Shown one piece after another: positions 39,344 through 48,741 of a DNA stretch of 64,000 bases; within the stretch, counting starts at the first letter, position 1; the number at the start of each line of letters is the position of its first letter. The position numbers and the translations under genes were made by a program. The DNA comes from Williamsia sp. DF01-3 (GTDB lineage: Bacteria > Actinomycetota > Actinomycetes > Mycobacteriales > Mycobacteriaceae), in the NCBI RefSeq assembly GCF_023051145.1, contig NZ_JALKFS010000005.1, positions 930,001-994,000 on the forward strand, in the 5' to 3' direction. A model generated the notes under the pieces. That model ran no database searches. It was not told where the DNA came from and saw only the letters and a list, made by a program, of their open reading frames with translations.

Positions 39344-41617
39344 GTGGCTCTCTACCGGACGTATCGACCCGCGACCTTTGCCGAGGTCGTCGGGCAGGAA
39401 CATGTCACCGAGCCGCTCGGTCGCGCGCTCGACTCCGGCCGCATCAACCACGCGTATCTGTTCTCCGGTCCGCGTGGTTGCGGTAAGACCTCGTCGGCGC
39501 GCATCTTGGCCCGGTCGCTCAACTGTGAACAGGGGCCGACGTCCACCCCATGCGGGGTGTGTTCGTCATGTGTGGCCCTGGCCCCGGGTGGCCCCGGCAA
39601 TCTCGACGTGATCGAACTCGACGCCGCCAGCCATGGCGGTGTCGAAGACACCCGCGAGCTACGCGATCAGGCCTTCTATGCGCCGGCGGAGTCCCGCTAT
39701 CGGGTGTTCATCATCGACGAGGCGCACATGGTGAGCAACGCGGGATTCAACGCCCTGCTCAAGATCGTCGAGGAACCACCCGAGCACCTCATCTTCGTCT
39801 TCGCCACCACCGAGCCGGAGAAGGTGCTGCCCACCATCCGCTCGCGCACCCATCACTACCCGTTCCGTCTGTTGGCTCCGGCCGTGATGCGCACCCTGCT
39901 CGAACGCATCTGTGCCAGCGAGAAAGTCACGGTGGAGCCGCCGGTGTTCCCCCTGGTGATCCGTGCCGGGGGCGGCTCACCCCGTGATTCGCTCAGCGTG
40001 CTGGATCAACTGCTGGCCGGGGCATCGGCGGAAGGCGTCACGTACCAACGCGCACTGACCCTCCTCGGTGTCACCGATGTCGCGCTGATCGACGACGCCG
40101 TCAACGCCCTCGCAGACCATGACGGGGCGAAGCTGTTCGGAACCATCGAATCGGTTGTGGATGCCGGCCACGACCCGCGCCGATTCGCGGTCGACCTCCT
40201 CGAACGTCTCCGCGACCTGATCCTGATGGACGCGGTACCCGACGCCGCCGAGCGCGGGCTGGTGGAAGCGCCCGACGACCAGGTCGAGCGGATGACCGAG
40301 CAGGCGGCCAAGCTGGCGCCGGGAACGTTGGCGCGTTTCGCCGAGACCGTGCACGACGCGCTCGGTGAGATGCGGGGAACCACGTCGCCGCGGCTCCTGC
40401 TCGAGGTGATGTGTGCCCGGATGCTGCTTCCGGCGGCGTCCGACGCCGAGTCTGCGGTGCTGCAACGGATCGAGCGCATCGAGGCACAGCTGGCGGGAGG
40501 CGCGGCGATTCCGGCTGCTGCACCCCTCGGCTCGTCACCGGCTGGGGCGCCCGCGGAACCGCCTCCGAGCAAGTTCGTCCGCGCGTCACAGCGCAAGCAA
40601 TCCGAGGGTGCGGCCGAATCGACCTCTCCCGCAACCGCTTCGGCGACGGTTCCCGCGTCCGCGCCGATCCCGGCCCCTGCGCCTGAACCCACTCCCACGC
40701 CGGAACCGGCGCCGAGTCCAGAACCCACGCCGGCACCCGAACCCACCCCGACTCCGGAACCGGCCCCGGCACCAGAGCCCACCCCGACTCCGGAACCGGC
40801 CCCGGCGCCCCAGCCGACCGCATCCGCGAAACCGGCCCCTGCTCCAGCCCCCGAGCCGGTCGTCCGCACGCCCGAGCCGTCTGCCGGCCCCGCGGCCGAC
40901 TCGCCCGTCGACACAGCGGTGTCCGTCCCCGATGATGCGGACGTCCCACTACCGCCGGAACCCGACTACGAGCCCGAGCCGGAACCCGCTGTCGAGCCGG
41001 CAGCGGCGCCCGCCGCGCCTGCCGCAGCTCCCGCCGCCGGAGGTCCGGATCTCGCTGCGGTGCAGGCGAAGTGGCAGGAAGTGCGCACCGAGGTCCGTAC
41101 CGCCAACAAGGTCACCGAGGTGATGCTGTCCGGCGCCACGGTTCGCGGCGTCAACGGCACCACGCTTGTGCTCAGTCACGACTCCGCGCCACTCGTGCAG
41201 CGGCTCAGCTCTCCGCATGCGGTCGAAGTGCTCACCGGAGCGATGAAGAAAGTCTTCGGTGGTAGCTGGGAGATCTCGGTGCACGCGGCGTCGTCGCTGC
41301 CCGCGGACACCGCCAAACCTCAGGCCTCCGCGCCTGGGAGCACCCGCAAGCCCGAGGCGAAGGCGCCGTACGTCCGCCCGAGCCGCGGCGCGGGAGCCGC
41401 GAGCGCCTCGGGTGACGCGCCTGAACCGGAGCCCGAACCGGAACCTGAGCCGGTACAAGCACCACCAGAGCCCGTTGACGACGAAGACCTCACCGATGCC
41501 GAACGCGACGAGATGATCGCCACGGCACGAGATTCCACACCGGATCCGCGGCAGGATCCCGAACAGGTGGCAATCGAACTCCTTGCCACCGAGCTGGGCG
41601 CCCGCCCGATCACCTGA
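39344..41617 (+). CDS. dnaX: DNA polymerase III subunit gamma/tau with long Pro-rich insert
   Basis: A 757-residue clamp-loader ATPase. Walker A is SGPRGCGKTS at residues 41-50, the zinc module uses Cys61, 70, 73 and 76, Walker B is DEAH at 125-128, and SRTHHYPF marks the SRC region. Domain III ends near residue 380. A strongly Pro/Glu/Thr/Ala-rich region (about 400-560) holds tandem PEPTPTPEP-type repeats, coded by near-identical units of about 36 bases at 40740-40812. The C-terminal part (from KWQEVRTEVRTANKVTEVML) resembles the DNA- or alpha-binding end. It is longer than mycobacterial DnaX (about 580), mainly because of the insert. Start at GTG 39344. Confidence 0.96.
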   Translation: MALYRTYRPATFAEVVGQEHVTEPLGRALDSGRINHAYLFSGPRGCGKTSSARILARSLNCEQGPTSTPCGVCSSCVALAPGGPGNLDVIELDAASHGGVEDTRELRDQAFYAPAESRYRVFIIDEAHMVSNAGFNALLKIVEEPPEHLIFVFATTEPEKVLPTIRSRTHHYPFRLLAPAVMRTLLERICASEKVTVEPPVFPLVIRAGGGSPRDSLSVLDQLLAGASAEGVTYQRALTLLGVTDVALIDDAVNALADHDGAKLFGTIESVVDAGHDPRRFAVDLLERLRDLILMDAVPDAAERGLVEAPDDQVERMTEQAAKLAPGTLARFAETVHDALGEMRGTTSPRLLLEVMCARMLLPAASDAESAVLQRIERIEAQLAGGAAIPAAAPLGSSPAGAPAEPPPSKFVRASQRKQSEGAAESTSPATASATVPASAPIPAPAPEPTPTPEPAPSPEPTPAPEPTPTPEPAPAPEPTPTPEPAPAPQPTASAKPAPAPAPEPVVRTPEPSAGPAADSPVDTAVSVPDDADVPLPPEPDYEPEPEPAVEPAAAPAAPAAAPAAGGPDLAAVQAKWQEVRTEVRTANKVTEVMLSGATVRGVNGTTLVLSHDSAPLVQRLSSPHAVEVLTGAMKKVFGGSWEISVHAASSLPADTAKPQASAPGSTRKPEAKAPYVRPSRGAGAASASGDAPEPEPEPEPEPVQAPPEPVDDEDLTDAERDEMIATARDSTPDPRQDPEQVAIELLATELGARPIT
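40680..40812 (+). repeat. Pro/Glu/Thr-coding tandem repeat inside dnaX
   Basis: Repeated blocks code for PEPTPTPEPAPAPE-type peptide. Two adjacent units of about 36 bases, each containing CCCACCCCGACTCCGGAACC, are almost identical, with more degenerate copies upstream. Copy number may vary between strains and assemblies. Confidence 0.75.
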
Positions 41618-41659
41618 CCTTCGCTGCCGCGGGACGCGCGACACCGACCGGGTCCACAG

Positions 41660-41725
41660 ATTCGCGCCATGTACCGGCGGACGCGCCGGTTGCAACTGGC
41701 GCGTGCGTCGGCAGCTGGCGCGAAT
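41660..41725. terminator. Structured terminator region between dnaX and tmsB
   Basis: An outer inverted repeat (ATTCGCGCCA at 41660-41669 with TGGCGCGAAT at 41716-41725, followed by TTTT) encloses a perfect 7-bp hairpin (ACCGGCG-GACG-CGCCGGT at 41673-41690). It lies 43 bases after the dnaX stop and 39 before the tmsB stop, so it could serve both convergent genes. Confidence 0.55.
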
Positions 41726-41763
41726 TTTCTGGAGGCGGCGGGGAACCGCAGGTTCAGGTCAGA

Positions 41764-43086
41764 TCAGGCGTTCCACCACGGGCGCAGCGGCAGATCGCCG
41801 TTGCCGCCCTTGTTGTCCAATTTCACCGCGAGAACCTGATGTAGCTGAATGATGTTGCGCTCGAATCCGATCCGGCATCCGGCCATGTACAGACCCCAGA
41901 GCCGCGCGGTGCCGATGCCCACTTCTTCGACTGCCTCGTCCCAGTGGTCGACCAGGTTCTTGTTCCAGTCGCGAAGGGTCATCGCGTAGTGCTCGCGCAA
42001 GTTCTCCTCGTGCACCACCTCCATCGCACCGATGTTCTGGATGGCCGAGATGATGGTGCCCGAGCCGGTCAACTCCCCGTCCGGGAACACATAGCGGTCG
42101 ATGAACGGTCCGGCCTTGCCTCGGCTCACGTTGTTCGACCGGGTGATGCAGTGGTTCAGCAGGATTCCGCCATCACGCAGTTTGCTGCGGATGAACTTGA
42201 AGTACGACGGGTAGTTCTGGATCCCGATGTGCTCGGTCAATCCGATGGACGAGACCGCATCGAACTCGTCTTCGGTGACGTCGCGGTAATCGCTGTGCCG
42301 CACTTCGGCGAACTCGCTCAGACCCTCGTCGATGATTGCCTGCTGTGCCCACTGGGCCTGCTCGGCCGACAAGGTCACGCCGATGACGTGTACACCGCGG
42401 CGAGCCGCGTACCGCACCATCGAGCCCCAGCCGCAGCCGATGTCGAGCAGTCGATCGCCGGCCTTGAGCTTCAGCTTCTCGAACACGAGGCGATACTTGT
42501 TGTCCTGCGCCTCTTCCAGGCTCGCCTCATGATTCGGATAGCAGGCACACGTGTATGTCATCGACGGCCCGAGCACCCATTCGTAGAAGGTGTTCGAGAC
42601 GTCGTAGTGATAGTGGATCGCTTCGGCATCACGAGTCTTGCTGTGCCGCAAACCCTCTGCGATGCGGCGCCACCGGGGGAGCTGCTCCTGGGGCGGGGGT
42701 GTGATGGGCTTGAAATGTTCGAGTCCGAGTGACCGGGTGATCTGTGCCAGCGTGCGGGCCGACGGCCTGGAGAACTGCACGTCCTCGGAGATCGCTCGCA
42801 ATGCGGGGTAGGGGTCGCCCTCGTGGCACCCCTTCAGCGAAAGGTCCCCCGCGATGTAGGCGCGGGCCAACCCGAGGTCGCTGGGTGCGGTGGCCAGATA
42901 GCGGGTACCCCGAGGGGTGAGCAGTTCGAGCCCGTACTCGGCATCGGCCGGGCCGGCTGAACTGCCGTCGTAGGCGGTGACGCTGATCTGGAGATCGCCA
43001 CCCGCGACGGCCTCCACCACCTCGGCCAGGCTGAGTTTCGGCCCGACCACCGACCCGGGCACCTCGTTGTTCTTCACAGTTGTCAT
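41764..43086 (-). CDS. tmsB: S-adenosylmethionine-dependent fatty acyl methyltransferase (10-methylene/cyclopropane type)
   Basis: A 440-residue protein of the cyclopropane-fatty-acid synthase family. Motif I is LLDIGCGWGSMVRYAARRG, and the family bicarbonate and active-site segments EAIHYHYDVSNTFYEW and SSIGLTEHIG are present. With the adjacent FAD protein it matches the two-gene system (TmsB/TmsA, also called BfaB/BfaA; Rv3720/Rv3719) that makes 10-methyl branched acids such as tuberculostearic acid from oleoyl phospholipids. The start at 43086 overlaps the tmsA stop by four bases. The N-terminal 120 residues are the family's non-catalytic domain. Confidence 0.88.
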   Translation of the reverse strand: MTTVKNNEVPGSVVGPKLSLAEVVEAVAGGDLQISVTAYDGSSAGPADAEYGLELLTPRGTRYLATAPSDLGLARAYIAGDLSLKGCHEGDPYPALRAISEDVQFSRPSARTLAQITRSLGLEHFKPITPPPQEQLPRWRRIAEGLRHSKTRDAEAIHYHYDVSNTFYEWVLGPSMTYTCACYPNHEASLEEAQDNKYRLVFEKLKLKAGDRLLDIGCGWGSMVRYAARRGVHVIGVTLSAEQAQWAQQAIIDEGLSEFAEVRHSDYRDVTEDEFDAVSSIGLTEHIGIQNYPSYFKFIRSKLRDGGILLNHCITRSNNVSRGKAGPFIDRYVFPDGELTGSGTIISAIQNIGAMEVVHEENLREHYAMTLRDWNKNLVDHWDEAVEEVGIGTARLWGLYMAGCRIGFERNIIQLHQVLAVKLDNKGGNGDLPLRPWWNA

Positions 43087-44495
43087 TGCCGCTTCACCGC
43101 CTTTGAGTACAGGTCGAGTAACCGCGACCCGGGATCGTAACGTTTCTTGAGCAGGCGGTAGGGCTCACCGCCATAGAGCTGATCGAATTCCTCTTCGCCA
43201 TAGAACGACTCGGAATACAGCGATTTGTGTCCGTCGAGTTCGGAGACCTTGATCTCGATCTGCCGGTTGGCGTAACCCTCCGGCTTGTCCTCGCGTTTGG
43301 GCACCGCAGACCAGAACCCCACGTTGACGTAGGTGCGGTGGGGCTCGAGCGGATACAGCGGCCACGGACGGTGTGTGTCGGCGCCGGCGGGGGAGGGGTC
43401 GCGAAGTCGCAGCGGGCACAACCAGATCGGCTCGATCGGAATGTTCTCCAAGAACCAGTGCACGAACTCGGAGGTGCGCTCGATCGGAACCTCGATGTCC
43501 TGGACCACCCGTTCACCGGGCGGTTGACCTTTGCGGGCATTGAGCTTGTCACCGATGTCGAACCGGTGGTCGAGCGCGATCAATTTCCAATAGAAGCTGC
43601 TGCGCAGCAGTGGCTTTGGCCACAGACGGCGGATGCGGGGGTTCTGCGCGCCGAACGCCCGCGAGCACCAGAACCAGTCGGTGTCCCAGCGCCACAGGTA
43701 GTCGGCGATGGTGAGCCGGTCGCGGATGGGAGTGGAATCGGCGCTGTGCTGGATCGACCGGTAGTAGATCTGATCGCCGGTGTAGTCGCTGACCGGGCCA
43801 GGAACGCTCGTCTGCGCGCCCAGAACGAGGTAGCTCTCGGTGGCGGAGAACACGACACCGTCGAGATAGTCGACGCGTTCGCCTGCGTAGGTGCCCTGCT
43901 CGACGATGTCGTTCATCGTGGACTGCAGGGTGTCGACGTCGGTGAACCGTACGTGGCGCAACTCGACGTAGGGCGCGACCTCCTCGAGCTCGATGCGTAG
44001 CCGCGTCGAATAGCCAAGCGTTCCATAGGAATTGGCGAACCCGAAGAACAGGTCTGAGTTCTCGCTGGTGGCCGAGGTGGTGACGATCTCGCCGGCTCCG
44101 GTCAAGATGTCGATCTCGAGTACCGATTCGTGGGGGAGACCGTTCCGGAAAGATGTCGACTCGATCCCGAGGCCGGTGACCGCGCCGCCCAAGGTGATCG
44201 TCTTGAGCTGGGGAACGACCTTGGGCGCCAGACCATATTTGAGCGTCGTCGCCACAAGTTCTTCGTACGTACACATTCCGGCCACGTCGGCCGTACGGGC
44301 CTGCGGGTCAACCGAGATCACCCGGTCCAGCCCGGAAACGTCCAATCCGGGATAAGGATTCTTCGCCCGCTTGCGGAACAGGTTCGACGTCTTCTTGGCC
44401 AGCCGGACACGGCCAGAGGTCGGGATGGCCCGGTAGCTGGCCAGCAACCTCTCGACGCCTTCGTCGAAAACCTCTCGCCCTGTTTCGGAACCCAT
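43083..44495 (-). CDS. tmsA: FAD-binding oxidoreductase for 10-methyl fatty acid synthesis
   Basis: A 470-residue flavoprotein with an N-terminal FAD-binding domain of the vanillyl-alcohol oxidase type (VQVD-like VISVDPQARTADVAGMCTYE, then TITLGGAVTGLGIESTSF). Its role would be to reduce the methylene intermediate made by TmsB. I chose the ATG at 44495 (MGSETGREVFDEGVERLL) because it gives the same length as the mycobacterial homologue, and the four-base overlap with tmsB indicates coupling. The longer in-frame extension upstream is not needed. Confidence 0.87.
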   Translation of the reverse strand: MGSETGREVFDEGVERLLASYRAIPTSGRVRLAKKTSNLFRKRAKNPYPGLDVSGLDRVISVDPQARTADVAGMCTYEELVATTLKYGLAPKVVPQLKTITLGGAVTGLGIESTSFRNGLPHESVLEIDILTGAGEIVTTSATSENSDLFFGFANSYGTLGYSTRLRIELEEVAPYVELRHVRFTDVDTLQSTMNDIVEQGTYAGERVDYLDGVVFSATESYLVLGAQTSVPGPVSDYTGDQIYYRSIQHSADSTPIRDRLTIADYLWRWDTDWFWCSRAFGAQNPRIRRLWPKPLLRSSFYWKLIALDHRFDIGDKLNARKGQPPGERVVQDIEVPIERTSEFVHWFLENIPIEPIWLCPLRLRDPSPAGADTHRPWPLYPLEPHRTYVNVGFWSAVPKREDKPEGYANRQIEIKVSELDGHKSLYSESFYGEEEFDQLYGGEPYRLLKKRYDPGSRLLDLYSKAVKRQ

Positions 44496-44672
44496 TACCC
44501 GCGACACGCCTAAGAGCCTAGGACCCTCGTCCAGTAGTTGCCAGCTCACCCACCACATGACCGATTTGCCGTAGTTCGGTCCCGCACGGGCCGGCTGCGC
44601 CGCGCGAAGTCATCCGATGGCGTTCTGGCAGGCTCGACGTGACACCTACCAACAACCGAAAGGTGATATCTC

Positions 44673-45113
44673 GTGGCACAGGTAACCGCATCCCAGTCGA
44701 TCGTCATCAATGCCGCGCCGGAGAAGGTGCTCGCGGCACTGTCCGACTACCAGACGGTGCGTCCCAGCATCCTCCCCGGCCAGTACCGCGACTACAAGAT
44801 CGTCGAGGGTGGCGTCGGCGCAGGCACCGTCGCGTCCTGGACCCTCCAGGCAACAAAGAAGCGCTCGCGCAACGTCCAGGCCCGCGTGGGCGTGGTCGGC
44901 TCCACCGTCACCGAGACCGACGTCAATTCGTCGATGGTGACCACGTATCAGGTCGATGCCTCCGGGGCCAGCTCGAAGGTCACCACCACCACCACGTGGC
45001 AGGGAGCCGGTGGTATCGGCGGATTCTTCGAGAAGACGTTTGCACCCAAGGGACTGGCGAAGATCCAGGCCGAACTGCTCGGCAACCTCAAGTCGCACGT
45101 CGAACGCGTCTGA
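44673..45113 (+). CDS. SRPBCC-family protein (polyketide cyclase/START-like)
   Basis: A 146-residue helix-grip protein. It begins SQSIVINAAPEKVLAALSDYQ, typical of SRPBCC hydrophobic-pocket proteins, and ends with an amphipathic helix. The GTG at 44673 follows AAAGGTGA. It is divergent from tmsA, the position held by Rv3718c in M. tuberculosis (from memory), so a role in lipid handling is possible. No catalytic residues are evident. Confidence 0.85.
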   Translation: MAQVTASQSIVINAAPEKVLAALSDYQTVRPSILPGQYRDYKIVEGGVGAGTVASWTLQATKKRSRNVQARVGVVGSTVTETDVNSSMVTTYQVDASGASSKVTTTTTWQGAGGIGGFFEKTFAPKGLAKIQAELLGNLKSHVERV

Positions 45114-45153
45114 GCCGGATCGCGCCGAGAACAACGTCCAGAAGACGACCCGA

Positions 45154-46071
45154 GTGCGACACCGCAAACCTGCGCCGCTCCCATTGCGCGACGGTGTGGA
45201 CCCCACTCGGGTCGTTCTGCGTTCCGCTGATCGCACGATCGGCGAGGCGATGCTGGCCGCACCGGCGTGTGAGGGCCTGACGCTCGACGATCTGCTGATG
45301 CGGGCCGAGCGCGGGGAGGTGCTCGGCATCGGTGGTGAAGCCGTCGATCTGACTGCACCGGCCCAGATCGGACGGCCGGTCTACTTCTACCGCGACCTGC
45401 CCGTGGAGACGGAGATACCGTTCGACCTGCCGATCATCCATCAGGACAACGATCTGGTGGTCGTGGACAAACCGCACTACCTGGCGACGATGCCTCGGGG
45501 AACGCACGTGGTGCAGACCGCGCTGGTCCGGTTGCGCCGAGAACTCGACAACCCTTCGATCAGCCCGGTGCACCGGCTGGACCGGCTCACGGCCGGAGTG
45601 CTCATGTTCACCGTGCGCCCGAAAGCGCGCGCCCCCTACCAACAGCTCTTCGCCGACCGTGCGGTGAACAAGGAATACCGCGCCCGCGCACCGATCCACC
45701 CCGGCCTGCAACTGCCGGTGACCGTTCGCAATCGCATCCTCAAAGACGCCGGCGACCTGCGAGCTCGGGTGGAACCCGGGGAGGTCAACGCTGTCTCGAC
45801 CATCGATCTCCTGAGCGCCTCGCACGATCGGGGGGTCTACCGGCTGAGGCCGCAGACCGGTCGCACACATCAGCTCAGACTGCACATGGCGGGTTTGGGT
45901 GTCCCGATCGAGGGAGACCCGCTGTACCCGGAGGTTCGGCCCGAAGTGGCCGCAGCCCCGGACCGCGGTGATTTCTCCGATCCGCTTCGCCTTCTTGCCT
46001 ACTCTGTCGAGTTCACCGACCCGTTCAGCGGCGAGCTGCGACGCTTCGTCAGTACCCGCGAACTGCTCTGA
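45154..46071 (+). CDS. RluA-family RNA pseudouridine synthase
   Basis: A 305-residue pseudouridine synthase. The catalytic Asp is in SPVHRLDRLTAGVLMFT. LVVVDKPHYLATMPRG and YRLRPQTGRTHQLRLHMAGLG are the other family motifs. There is no S4 domain at the N-terminus. I took GTG at 45154 as start. The substrate (23S rRNA or tRNA) cannot be told from sequence. Confidence 0.92.
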   Translation: MRHRKPAPLPLRDGVDPTRVVLRSADRTIGEAMLAAPACEGLTLDDLLMRAERGEVLGIGGEAVDLTAPAQIGRPVYFYRDLPVETEIPFDLPIIHQDNDLVVVDKPHYLATMPRGTHVVQTALVRLRRELDNPSISPVHRLDRLTAGVLMFTVRPKARAPYQQLFADRAVNKEYRARAPIHPGLQLPVTVRNRILKDAGDLRARVEPGEVNAVSTIDLLSASHDRGVYRLRPQTGRTHQLRLHMAGLGVPIEGDPLYPEVRPEVAAAPDRGDFSDPLRLLAYSVEFTDPFSGELRRFVSTRELL

Positions 46072-46083
46072 GAGGAGAACCGA

Positions 46084-46476
46084 GTGGCCATCATCGTCTC
46101 CTACGACCGCTACCCGGACCTGCGTTGCGAGGTGGTGCTCTTCCTCGACGACGAGAGTGGGGATTGTTTCCAGGTCCAGCGCGACCTCCCCGCCGGCGAC
46201 AACGGCTACGAGATCAGTGCCGGGGTCGGGCCGCCGGTGCGAGGGGGTATCGCCGCGTGGCAACGGGTCGGCGACGAGTTCCAGTTCGCGCTGACACCCA
46301 AGGCGTCGATGATGTTCGGTGGCAACGCGCGACTGCGGTTCGAGGCCGAGTCGGCGGGCGGCGATACCATCGACAGCATTGCTGCTCATCTCGAACGCAT
46401 GATGCGCCCGCAAAACAACCCGCCCGACGGCCCGATCGGGCCCGATGAGACAGAGGACAGCAGTGGAACCAGATAA
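46084..46476 (+). CDS. Hypothetical protein
   Basis: A 130-residue soluble protein I do not recognise. It starts [19 protein letters not shown], is mostly beta-like and acidic, and ends in a Pro/Asp/Gly-rich tail. The GTG at 46084 follows GAGAGGAG. It sits between the pseudouridine synthase (12 bases upstream) and ybaB (14-base overlap), so it is likely in one transcript with recR. No membrane segment or signal peptide is visible. Confidence 0.75.
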   Translation: MAIIVSYDRYPDLRCEVVLFLDDESGDCFQVQRDLPAGDNGYEISAGVGPPVRGGIAAWQRVGDEFQFALTPKASMMFGGNARLRFEAESAGGDTIDSIAAHLERMMRPQNNPPDGPIGPDETEDSSGTR

Positions 46477-46801
46477 CCCGATGGCCGGACTCCTGCAGCA
46501 GGCTCAGCAGATGCAGCAGCAGTTGCTGGCCGCGCAGGAACAGATCGCCGCCGCCGAGGTCACCGGAACCGCCGGTGGAGGGCTCGTCACGGTCACCGGC
46601 AACGGCACCGGCGAGGTCACCGCGGTGACCATCGACCCCAAGGTCGTGGACGCCGACGACGTCGAGACCCTGCAAGACCTCATCGTCGGTGCTCTTGCCG
46701 ATCTGAACAGCAAACGCGACGAGCTCACCCAGCAGAAGATGGGTCCGCTCGCCGGCGGACTCGGCGGCCTGGGCGGCGGGTTCCCCGGTCTGGGTGGATA
46801 G
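46463..46801 (+). CDS. ybaB: YbaB/EbfC-family nucleoid-associated protein
   Basis: A 112-residue DNA-binding protein found next to recR in most bacteria. It has the typical Gln-rich first helix ([19 protein letters not shown]) and the conserved strands [20 protein letters not shown]. The C-terminal Gly-rich tail ([15 protein letters not shown]) is common. GTG at 46463 or ATG at 46481 may be the start. It ends eight bases before recR. Confidence 0.93.
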   Translation: MEPDNPMAGLLQQAQQMQQQLLAAQEQIAAAEVTGTAGGGLVTVTGNGTGEVTAVTIDPKVVDADDVETLQDLIVGALADLNSKRDELTQQKMGPLAGGLGGLGGGFPGLGG

Positions 46802-46808
46802 CTGACCC

Positions 46809-47420
46809 GTGTATGAAGGACCGATCCAGGATCTGATCGACGAGCTGGCGAAGCTGCCAGGGCTCGGTCCCAAGGGTGCCCAGAGGATCGCGTTCCATCT
46901 GCTGGCCGTTCCGGCAGGCGACATCGACCGGCTGACCGCCGCATTGGTGCACGTCCGCGACGACGTGGTCTTCTGCGAGGTCTGCGGCAACGTCTCGGCG
47001 CAGGTGCGTTGCAGGATCTGCCGTGATGCCCGGCGTGATGCCAGCAAGATATGTGTGGTCGAAGAGCCCAAGGACGTGCAGGCCATCGAGCGAACCAAGG
47101 AATTCACCGGCCGCTACCACGTTCTCGGTGGGGCCCTGGACCCGCTCGGCGGGGTCGGCCCGGACCAACTGCGGATCCGAGAGTTGTTGCGCCGCTTGGG
47201 TAACCAGGAAGACGGCGTGGACGTCAGCGAGGTGATCGTTGCCACCGACCCCAACACGGAGGGCGAGGCGACGGCGACCTACCTGCAACGGATGCTGCGG
47301 GACTTCCCCGGTCTGTCGGTGACCCGGCTCGCGTCGGGTCTGCCGATGGGCGGCGACCTCGAGTTCGCCGACGAATTGACGCTCGGCCGGGCGCTGTCCG
47401 GTCGCCGGATCCTGACGTAG
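46809..47420 (+). CDS. recR: Recombination protein RecR
   Basis: A 203-residue recombination mediator that works with RecF/RecO. It has a helix-hairpin-helix ([19 protein letters not shown]), a zinc finger [18 protein letters not shown] with four cysteines, and a Toprim domain ([16 protein letters not shown], then [18 protein letters not shown]). Standard length. The start is GTG at 46809. Confidence 0.97.
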   Translation: MYEGPIQDLIDELAKLPGLGPKGAQRIAFHLLAVPAGDIDRLTAALVHVRDDVVFCEVCGNVSAQVRCRICRDARRDASKICVVEEPKDVQAIERTKEFTGRYHVLGGALDPLGGVGPDQLRIRELLRRLGNQEDGVDVSEVIVATDPNTEGEATATYLQRMLRDFPGLSVTRLASGLPMGGDLEFADELTLGRALSGRRILT

Positions 47421-47425
47421 CTCTC

Positions 47426-47983
47426 ATGGTCGACGACGCGTGGATCGAACATTTCGCCCGGCAACTCAAGTCGGGCATCGTTGCCATCGACGGCCCGTCC
47501 GGCGCGGGCAAGTCGACGTTCGCGGACCGATTGATGGCCGTGCTCCACGATGTCGGTACCCCAGCTGTGCTGGTGCGTACCGACGACTTCGCGACATGGG
47601 ACGACCCGGTCGGTTGGTGGCCCGAACTCGACGAAGAGGTGATCCGGTCGTACTGGCGTGGACATGACTTCCGCTACCACCCGCGTGTGTGGCGGGACGG
47701 CCGTCCCGAACACGGTCCTCGCGTCTGGGTGAGATGGGAGCCGTTGTTGGTGATCGAGGGTGTGTCCAGTGCTCGTGCGCCGGTTCGCAGGCAGCTCACC
47801 AGGGCGCTGTGGCTCGATGGCGGCGACGAATCGGAACGTCTGGAACGAGCGGTCGCCCGCGACGGTGAGGATGAGCGCGGGCACCTGGTCCGGTGGCAGA
47901 ACTTCGAGCGCGGCTGGTTCGCTGTCGACCGCACCCGCGAGCACTGTGAAGTGGTGCCCGAGTTCGCGCCGGAATCGGTCTGA
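47426..47983 (+). CDS. P-loop kinase, uridine-kinase-like
   Basis: A 185-residue protein with Walker A GIVAIDGPSGAGKSTFADR and a DDF motif (VRTDDFATWDD) as in uridine kinase-like enzymes. It also has LLVIEGVSSARAPVRRQLTR, the family's glutamate-containing strand. It is shorter than true uridine kinases and the substrate is unknown. It starts six bases after the recR stop and ends four bases from the convergent phosphoribosyltransferase. Confidence 0.85.
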   Translation: MVDDAWIEHFARQLKSGIVAIDGPSGAGKSTFADRLMAVLHDVGTPAVLVRTDDFATWDDPVGWWPELDEEVIRSYWRGHDFRYHPRVWRDGRPEHGPRVWVRWEPLLVIEGVSSARAPVRRQLTRALWLDGGDESERLERAVARDGEDERGHLVRWQNFERGWFAVDRTREHCEVVPEFAPESV

Positions 47984-47987
47984 CCTG

Positions 47988-48722
47988 TCAGTCTGCTTCG
48001 GTTGTCGGGGTGCGCAGCAGCTCCTGCACCTCGGAGTCGGACACCTGAGTGAAGTCGCGGTATGACCGCCCGACCGCCGTGAAGTCGTCAGGTAGTGCGC
48101 CGCAGACGATTTCGTCCGCGGCCCCGGTGAGCAGCGAACAGGTCGACTCCGGTGCGGTACCGGCGGCGACGATCACCTGTGCGGGCCGGCGGCTGCGCAC
48201 CGCATCGACCGCCACACGCATGCTCGCTCCCGTCGCCAGTCCGTCGTCGACGAGGATGACAACCTTGCCGGTCACCTCGGCGGGTGGGCGCCCCTCCCGA
48301 TAGACCTTCTCGCGGCGCATCAGCTCCCGGGTCTCGGCCTCCAGAACGCGCTGTACGTCGTCGCGGTTGATACCGAATTCCCGGATCATCCGGTGATTGA
48401 GCACCGGTTCGCCGCCCGAGGCCACCGCACCCATCGCGAGCTCCTCGCGTCCGGGTACCCCCAGTTTCCGGACCACCATCGCATCGAGTGGGGCATTGAG
48501 TGCGTAGGCGATCTCCCAGGCGACCGGCACACCCCCGCGAGCGAGTCCCAGGACGAGAACGTCCTGGCGGTCGGCGAGTTCCAACTCGCCGTACTTGAGC
48601 TGGTCACCGAGAGCTCGGCCTGCCGCACGTCGGTCCGGGAACTCCCGGGTCTCTTCGCGGCTTCGTCGCAGTCGCATCTGCCTGTCCACCTGCTCCCGTT
48701 CACGCTCGGTTTCGGCCGACAT
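47988..48722 (-). CDS. Phosphoribosyltransferase-family protein
   Basis: A 244-residue protein with a type I phosphoribosyltransferase fold. The PRPP loop is VVILVDDGLATGASMRVAVD. LVLGLARGGVPVAWEIA and DAMVVRKLGVPGREELAMGAV are the N-terminal family segments seen in predicted phosphoribosyltransferases next to dienelactone-hydrolase-like genes. Start at the ATG at 48722. No specific base or substrate can be assigned. Confidence 0.87.
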   Translation of the reverse strand: MSAETEREREQVDRQMRLRRSREETREFPDRRAAGRALGDQLKYGELELADRQDVLVLGLARGGVPVAWEIAYALNAPLDAMVVRKLGVPGREELAMGAVASGGEPVLNHRMIREFGINRDDVQRVLEAETRELMRREKVYREGRPPAEVTGKVVILVDDGLATGASMRVAVDAVRSRRPAQVIVAAGTAPESTCSLLTGAADEIVCGALPDDFTAVGRSYRDFTQVSDSEVQELLRTPTTEAD

Positions 48723-48741
48723 CTCCGCCGGCGCGGCGTTG

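Noticed and set aside
40680-40812. The dnaX repeat as a CRISPR or minisatellite array
   Set aside because: Units are in frame, coding and without unique spacers; it is a Pro-rich linker.
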